Positions 6,701-7,564 of a stretch of 7,564 nucleotides of DNA are shown piece after piece. The stretch is taken from contig JAQVOV010000076.1 of NCBI GenBank assembly GCA_028702395.1, forward strand, positions 1-7,564. Direction: 5' to 3'. The number at the start of each line of letters is the position of its first letter. Position 1 is the stretch's first letter. A model generated the notes under the pieces. That model was not told where the DNA came from. It ran no database searches and saw only the letters and a list, made by a program, of their open reading frames with translations. The position numbers and the translations under genes were made by a program. This stretch comes from Candidatus Omnitrophota bacterium (GTDB lineage: Bacteria > Omnitrophota > Gorgyraeia > JABMRN01).

Positions 6701-7564
6701 GAATTTCTTTAATCTTAATGCACTATTTTTTTCACATAATTGATTCCACTTATTCCATAAGGCTTCAACAATAATTATCGCATCCATAACATTATGTTTA
6801 TCAAATAAAAATGTTGTCCATTGATCTTGTAATACCCCTGTCTGGAAATATCGCCAGATATTCTCATTAATTTTTTTTACAGACTCCGGCATGTCTTCAC
6901 CATAAGCCTGAAAATGTTCTCCTTTAAAACCATGAGTACTAACCCTTAGAATATCTATATCATTCTGCAATCTTTCATCTAAATATATAATACCATTTGT
7001 ACAAAGGGAGATCGTAGCTTTCTCATTTTGTTCTCTTAAAACTCTCATAAAATCATAAATATCATGACCTTTCCACGAATACAAAGAAGGTTCTCCCCCA
7101 CCTAAAACAAATATTTTTTCTGGTTTCATCTCTGCAATTTTTGAAATATCTTCAAATGGGAAAGTTTCCCCGTCATGATGAAGCCTACCGTAAGGACACT
7201 TATAACAGCTCAAATTACATTTATTTGTAGGATGCACTTCAACAACCTTCACCTGTTTAGAGAATTGCGATGGCTTTTCTTTTGGAGACTTTGGACTATA
7301 TCGTTCTACACGCTTTCTTATAACATCATTATACACATCAGAAACTCTATTATAAATTGTTTTCCAAGAATATTCTTTAACAGTACTACTGATATGCATT
7401 CTTTCTGAATGACTTATCTCTTGTAATAACAACCTTTGTATGCCTTCTTGCAAATCTTCAATATATCTAAGAGATTCTACCTGTTGTGCATCATCTTTAC
7501 TACCATCCTCCCTAACAGGTGGTATCAAAACAGCATGTTTACTGGCAATAAGGCTTGGGTCTAT
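2..7564 (-). CDS. Giant multi-domain protein, internal fragment (three radical SAM domains, HAD hydrolase, methyltransferase)
   Basis: One reading frame stays open across the entire window: 2521 codons with no stop. It enters at 7564 and leaves at 2, so the true protein is longer and no start, ribosome binding site or stop can be assigned. Domains in order are a GT4 glycosyltransferase tail, radical SAM/SPASM, HAD hydrolase, radical SAM/SPASM, hydrophobic hairpin, B12-binding-like plus radical SAM, a helical unknown region, a class I methyltransferase, a hydrophobic segment and a charged helical region. Catalytic motifs are intact in every recognised enzyme domain and all share a single frame, which argues against a pseudogene or a string of genes joined by sequencing errors. 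No in-frame stop is used, so no altered genetic code is needed. The likely role is a membrane-anchored cytoplasmic multi-enzyme; substrate and product are unknown. Existence of the reading frame is certain; its expression as one uncut chain is inferred. Confidence 0.95.
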   Translation of the reverse strand, partial: MDPSLIASKHAVLIPPVREDGSKDDAQQVESLRYIEDLQEGIQRLLLQEISHSERMHISSTVKEYSWKTIYNRVSDVYNDVIRKRVERYSPKSPKEKPSQFSKQVKVVEVHPTNKCNLSCYKCPYGRLHHDGETFPFEDISKIAEMKPEKIFVLGGGEPSLYSWKGHDIYDFMRVLREQNEKATISLCTNGIIYLDERLQNDIDILRVSTHGFKGEHFQAYGEDMPESVKKINENIWRYFQTGVLQDQWTTFLFDKHNVMDAIIIVEALWNKWNQLCEKNSALRLKKFGFKLIYLADDKNLECPFHLSNPDDQTMKLWAEAINAIKQSNSPFAEYLKNYDSESANTGGFILPQEIADAMLPVREAPKVSQCLLSKDHALIGADGNIYPCRIQAANAGYTYGKVAHTTVDELALERKRLFDKPLHTCSSGCRLMHTLIGQAITKYDDDNVNGSFIAKKGGPTNKKLLIFDMDGTLYNSLDFIIHQRKVSTKWIAAKLGKTNKEIMEMWPWQERKTESEFVKECGLDLREYYEGKAEFLDVSKLSTPEVNEYNSKLRNLLDRLSKKYHLALVTNNGEKVAHKILEALGLDDLFEYIIGEDTFFSGKPETAMFEKAMNYFVVTPAEVVSIGDNLKHDVDTIEELGGDGIFVPNGPVDIINELETKLEDMETNNPEKSQTVEGSPELKESVQSPLTKVRGLLHNASTYGNMSTGKWLGFPERAELVAQGRFDDVMPVNAQFVPSQLCPSNCLTCTYGRNKDEMSVCSDKSPFVMSLEDIKLYIDRLAAAGVQSITFTGGGDPLFNKALFDGIEYASHEKGLATGLFTEAHLVTDKIAERMVNVGLKFIRISFNAGRPITYKYFFGVGEKMFYKALENIEKVAAAKEKFGKRLGLGVGVIITPLNVMELMEIARLIQGIADRHPGTLAHLWYRPTVRYLRGVQLANPKTNACLEYIKRHPDLKKYYDAYHKFTYDGEQFPASIFQKAMDDLANRIKPFIENKPNGVKVFYPKTRIEAMDEIAKGFSRCRACPWLTFVGSDGSVYHCVEHGLDPKAIYGNLKTQTLEEIWQSQQRQEVIKFMAEEGLDNRCPPMCMLTEQNRIFEVISEVAENAQGRAELRKAIKEESDVFMDKIGKKIGDGIKFMNLGVLFVLGILFIDTGLSLVFGKLLITAELFVIAGVLVNNAINLRADKKNKRVKPLDAQTKPEIESSPKKEQINFTILSLFHNRYVFYAESLGPSVIKSYLKEQFGDAVKVDIIDLQFERDVDSVLEELSMNPPEIIGLSAKVLTQEQMMDILEKRKNYPSFEEKGTLFVVGNITGASMYQEIIAEHEDVMVVVGEGEEASRDLILFLRGEKSIEEISNTAYWDLNKGRSVLNPTYNTVEFSKLPAPDRKNAEQTLKHGGVVYAEWSRGCSWGNCTFCSMWKSQKRQWRHKPIDVLLKELDELQNMGADRFEFTDSDFMGPNIKEVSDLDIYREFAEKKIKSKNTLSFFAYLRVHSIYHKDDTVELRQAKIDTLKLLKKSGLRVVSVGADYGSDKQAKRFNKGTTKEEVKEAVKILEEVGIETIKLGMILFDPFMSFDELLEGMEFVKNAQIEKYIHFPFARVTFYETSPLTKLAKKNGILNQERTLSLSFRATEFIDQRVGRLSRVFDAWHKENKPIIFGIQEMRREGEQNDDVQKKTHHILEKLRKQYYYFLDDMVSSYKNKNIKDLESVIYKHLDLRASYLKELIELIRNNREGKASNKVYRLAVESYYSDLLMVRVLEDSMTGNYVDWEIYRNVLDIETDLTTEDKENILKKTFVRVQEQIKFRNPKLHVPNPDIEKVKTQIEKSFDKVVSKVSSIIGVSSQDVAASMSHFKKEEQGMKLLWALERCLGKVHELKKSELISKMGLEVAIKYLLILSWELECGNDDLIFIDEYSSKNNANIDDLQRATNYCFKELDVNNRNSITAKKVFLSVQRNAFDINEIPRILADDKAESYKDIFDKNEQLSKRNIVVSEIDQLIVNNRVFNPVLHYQMTGLLANIIPKMTYEKVLEIGTGIGVLGIVAALRGADSVVELDVNSQACQVAVSNSKKYGVSDKVDVRQVTEQMQGNFFEAIDSSEKFDLIITNPPWGAGAMIGYLGRALSDPKQEFLQYFLKKAPNFLNENGEIIIGYSSRNDYDERTLIDIIDSLKGVVDYKWEVIGSLEFSRPLYSEMFYAVRLRLERDKVSEISVNNNRGKAEKVYDDAENAIEKRTTEKPKENDKGPKLLSINPFAVGLLAWGAWQIFGWTLLAVLPITTGYLIYKHIKNKSNSLQKESSEVLVGADKKNELLDLHNVSLETVDDQGIPQKKQDQAKEVEDKQERSTQATELFEIVEGYLNNRRAKVVKAYTEAKSILENDTTFEEVAELEDIKVEDTTEKISKNLDLAIDWIDAIKAKGKASDELLDCLNIITEHMDKLYADTIIASIIVKARAAKKQGQSLIIGLETGWIPGNEKGKLQYSAITGLLKEINDLEDTLRSMGLDNVKVISADKDSISTEIL
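720..811 (-). other. Predicted membrane segment after the methyltransferase (residues 2252-2282)
   Basis: About 31 hydrophobic residues run from NPFAVGLLAWGAW through WTLLAVLPITTGYLIY, with Lys-rich flanks on both sides (KENDKGPK before, KHIKNK after). It is long for one pass and has a central aromatic patch, so it could be one slanted helix or a tight hairpin. Basic flanks on both sides favour a hairpin with both ends in the cytoplasm. A single pass would put the C-terminal region outside the cytoplasm. Confidence 0.65.
945..1560 (-). other. Domain: class I SAM-dependent methyltransferase with NPPW motif (residues 2002-2207)
   Basis: Motif I is VLEIGTGIGVLG (E2033, G2035, G2037, G2039), the SAM-binding glycine loop. 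The acidic residue after strand 2 is in VVELDVNS (E2055, D2057). Motif IV is LIITNPPWGAG (N2108 to W2111), the (N/D)PP(Y/F/W) signature of enzymes that methylate planar nitrogens in adenine, guanine or glutamine (PrmC, RsmC/RlmG and MTS-like families). The preceding VFNPVLHYQMTGLL (2006-2019) resembles the segment ahead of motif I in PrmC-like enzymes. The later strand GEIIIGYSS is also typical. Length is normal for a complete Rossmann methyltransferase. Its target could be a nucleic acid, a protein glutamine or a small molecule made by the upstream domains; the sequence does not decide. Confidence 0.9.
1595..2647 (-). other. Unrecognised, mainly helical region (residues 1640-1990)
   Basis: About 350 residues between the third radical SAM core and the methyltransferase. 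The sequence is rich in charged amphipathic helices (for example HHILEKLRKQYYYFLDD, DLESVIYKHLDLRASYLKEL, KSFDKVVSKVSSIIGVSSQD). There is no cysteine cluster, nucleotide-binding loop or signal sequence that I can recognise. Hydrophobic positions recur every three to four residues, so it looks folded and not like a disordered linker. It may be a C-terminal extension of the third radical SAM enzyme, a substrate-binding or docking domain, or a scaffold. I do not assign a function. Confidence 0.6.
2700..3370 (-). other. Domain: radical SAM enzyme 3, B12-binding-type family, with CX4CX2C motif (residues 1399-1622)
   Basis: The core opens with EWSRGCSWGNCTFCSMW, with cysteines C1410, C1415 and C1418 spaced CX4CX2C instead of the common CX3CX2C. 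The extra residue is in frame and the surrounding sequence is normal for the family (SRGC, CTFC). Supporting motifs follow: FTDSDF (1453-1458), like the 'F.DD.F' strand; VGADYGSD (1527-1534), like 'GiEsGSd'; and RFNKGTT (1539-1545), like '.NKG.t'. These place it with radical SAM proteins carrying an N-terminal B12-binding domain, which methylate unreactive carbons, form rings or build lipids and pigments. The product here is unknown. The core ends near residue 1622 at the strand and turn containing TFYETSPLTKLAKKNG. Confidence 0.88.
3127..3135 (-). repeat. A9 homopolymer run in the coding strand, within the radical SAM 3 domain
   Basis: Nine consecutive T on the plus strand read as nine A in the sense strand, spanning Glu-Lys-Lys codons. 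It is the longest homopolymer I noticed in the window. A8 runs also occur in the sense strand at 572-579, 639-646, 2712-2719, 3996-4003 and 6871-6878. Runs of this length can promote RNA polymerase slippage and can also cause sequencing length errors. The reading frame stays open through all of them as given. Confidence 0.9.
3500..3930 (-). other. Domain: B12-binding-like Rossmann domain (residues 1212-1355)
   Basis: Alternating strands and helices (NFTILSLF, VKVDIIDL, EIIGLSAKVL, GTLFVVGNITGAS, DVMVVVGEGEEAS) match the N-terminal cobalamin-binding-like domain that precedes many radical SAM enzymes. The VVVGEGE signature near its end is especially typical. The DXHXXG cobalamin-ligand motif of methionine synthase-type domains is not present; radical SAM partners often lack it. 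Cobalamin binding is therefore possible but not shown. The domain runs directly into the third radical SAM core, as in known B12-dependent radical SAM methyltransferases and cyclases. A Lys/Pro-rich linker (residues about 1190-1210) separates it from the membrane hairpin. Confidence 0.75.
4003..4150 (-). other. Predicted transmembrane hairpin (residues 1139-1187)
   Basis: Two strongly hydrophobic stretches lie back to back: about 1141-1156 (LGVLFVLGILFI) and about 1160-1184 (LSLVFGKLLITAELFVIAGVLV), separated by a short DTG turn. The flank before is Lys-rich (MDKIGKKIGDGIK) and the flank after is Arg/Lys-rich (LRADKKNKR). By the positive-inside rule both ends face the cytoplasm, so the hairpin would anchor the chain while keeping the oxygen-sensitive radical SAM domains on both sides in the cytosol. 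Confidence 0.75.
4262..5440 (-). other. Domain: radical SAM enzyme 2 with SPASM region (residues 709-1101)
   Basis: The cluster motif CX3CX2C is intact as CPSNCLTC (C743, C747, C750) followed by TYGR. The SAM-binding strand is FTGGGDPLF (GGGDP at 794-798). Later radical SAM strands include LKFIRISFNAG and LGVGVIITPLN. The C-terminal SPASM pattern is strong: CRAC (C1023, C1026), then DGSVYHC ending at C1041, giving CX9GX4C from C1026. An IYGNLKTQTLEEIW segment follows, typical of SPASM domains, and then CPPMC (C1085, C1089). This resembles enzymes acting on peptides or other complex substrates with auxiliary clusters. It keeps the fold of the first radical SAM unit, but the sequences are very different, so this is not a recent tandem duplication. 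It is followed about 50 residues later by a hydrophobic hairpin, placing the active site near the cytoplasmic face of the membrane. Confidence 0.92.
5440..5579 (-). other. Linker between HAD and second radical SAM domain (residues 663-708)
   Basis: After the last HAD strand the sequence becomes rich in Glu, Lys, Ser, Thr, Asn and Pro (ELETKLEDMETNNPEKSQ, then SPELKESVQSP). It lacks the hydrophobic pattern of a folded core. This looks like a flexible tether separating two enzymes. No function beyond spacing is visible. Confidence 0.6.
5580..6181 (-). other. Domain: HAD-superfamily hydrolase, probable phosphatase (residues 462-662)
   Basis: All four HAD motifs are present in order with normal spacing. 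Motif I is IFDMDGTLYNS, with nucleophile D469 and acid/base D471. Motif II is ALVTNNG with T571. Motif III is K604 in GKPETAMF. Motif IV is SIGDNLKHD, with D629 and D634 to bind Mg2+. The roughly 85 residues between motifs I and II form a helical C1-type cap, placing it nearest the phosphoglycolate phosphatase or nucleotidase-like HAD-IA group. The expected activity is hydrolysis of a phosphate ester on a small molecule, perhaps a phosphorylated sugar or pathway intermediate. About 200 residues is normal for a complete free-standing HAD enzyme, so a full domain is embedded. It starts about 30 residues after the last cysteine of the first radical SAM unit. The true substrate is unknown. Confidence 0.92.
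6245..7255 (-). other. Domain: radical SAM enzyme 1 with SPASM/twitch-like C-terminal region (residues 104-440)
   Basis: Radical SAM enzymes use a [4Fe-4S] cluster to cleave S-adenosylmethionine and start radical chemistry. The cluster motif CX3CX2C is intact as CNLSCYKC (C116, C120, C123), just after a beta strand (VVEVHPTNK). The SAM-binding strand follows as GGGEPSLY (residues 155-162). A second region has the SPASM-type pattern CX12GX4C, from C371 through G384 to C389 (GNIYPC), then a YGKV..TTVDEL stretch and a final CX3C (C426, C430). SPASM and twitch regions bind one or two auxiliary iron-sulfur clusters and occur in peptide-modifying, anaerobic sulfatase-maturing and sugar- or cofactor-modifying enzymes. 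With only four of the usual cysteines visible, a single auxiliary cluster is more likely. It sits between the GT4-like tail and the HAD domain. The substrate cannot be predicted. Confidence 0.9.
7310..7564 (-). other. Domain: probable C-terminal tail of a GT4-like glycosyltransferase (residues 1-85), cut by the window edge
   Basis: Residues 7-17 read like the stretch in GT4 glycosyltransferases (retaining, GT-B fold, nucleotide-sugar donors) where a small or alanine-rich helix end is followed by a hydrophobic strand ending in Pro-Pro (AVLIPP). A helix follows with the DLQEGIQRLL pattern that resembles the usual 'ealaeai.rLl' of the family. A closing segment at residues 65-82 begins YSWKTIYNRV and ends VYNDVI, which resembles the 'fsWe.ia.r..evY..vl' terminal helix of the family. 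The donor-binding Glu motif and the rest of the domain would lie beyond 7564. The match is from pattern memory only. If right, the giant protein also carries a sugar-transfer activity just before its first radical SAM domain. It could instead be an unrelated helical linker. Confidence 0.5.

Noticed and set aside
6204..7408. Plus-strand open frames at 6204-6392 and 7175-7408
   Set aside because: They are antisense to conserved cysteine-containing parts of the first radical SAM unit and have no recognisable protein features.
2..7564. A reassigned stop codon explaining the long open frame
   Set aside because: None of TAA, TAG or TGA occurs in the coding frame, so no reassignment is required or indicated.
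2..7564. tRNA, rRNA, CRISPR repeats, insertion sequence ends, or intrinsic terminators
   Set aside because: No repeat array, inverted terminal repeats, or GC-rich hairpin followed by a T run stood out, and every base lies within the continuous coding frame.

Overview
The whole window is the inside of one very large gene on the minus strand. In the frame whose plus-strand triplets begin at positions 2, 5, 8 and so on, I walked every triplet from 2 to 7564 and found no tta, cta or tca, the complements of stop codons. That gives 2521 consecutive sense codons with neither the start nor the end of the protein in view. The translation reads as recognisable protein throughout. There is no intergenic space, promoter, terminator, RNA gene, mobile element or CRISPR array here. 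Residue numbers below are window-relative: residue 1 is the codon at 7564-7562 and numbers rise as plus coordinates fall.

From N to C terminus the chain contains: (1) a probable C-terminal tail of a GT4-type glycosyltransferase; (2) a radical SAM domain with a SPASM/twitch-like region; (3) a complete HAD hydrolase; (4) a second radical SAM plus SPASM enzyme; (5) a hydrophobic hairpin; (6) a B12-binding-like domain followed by a third radical SAM domain with unusual CX4CX2C cysteine spacing; (7) about 350 residues of mostly helical, unrecognised sequence; (8) a class I SAM-dependent methyltransferase with an NPPW motif; (9) another hydrophobic segment; (10) a charged helical C-terminal region that continues out of the window. 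Lys/Glu/Gln/Ser-rich linkers separate several domains.

Each enzymatic domain keeps its key catalytic or cofactor-binding residues, so this looks like a working multi-enzyme polypeptide rather than decayed genes. Such activities are normally separate proteins, often clustered in operons for modified peptides, lipids, cell-surface sugars or other specialised molecules. Here they appear welded into one membrane-tethered protein. The substrate and product cannot be read from the sequence.

The DNA is AT-rich (about one third G+C by eye) and bacterial in style. Very long, multi-domain, membrane-associated proteins are known to be common in Candidatus Omnitrophota and are reported in some other bacterial lineages. 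I favour an Omnitrophota-like, uncultivated bacterium, but this is inference from architecture and not a phylogenetic result.
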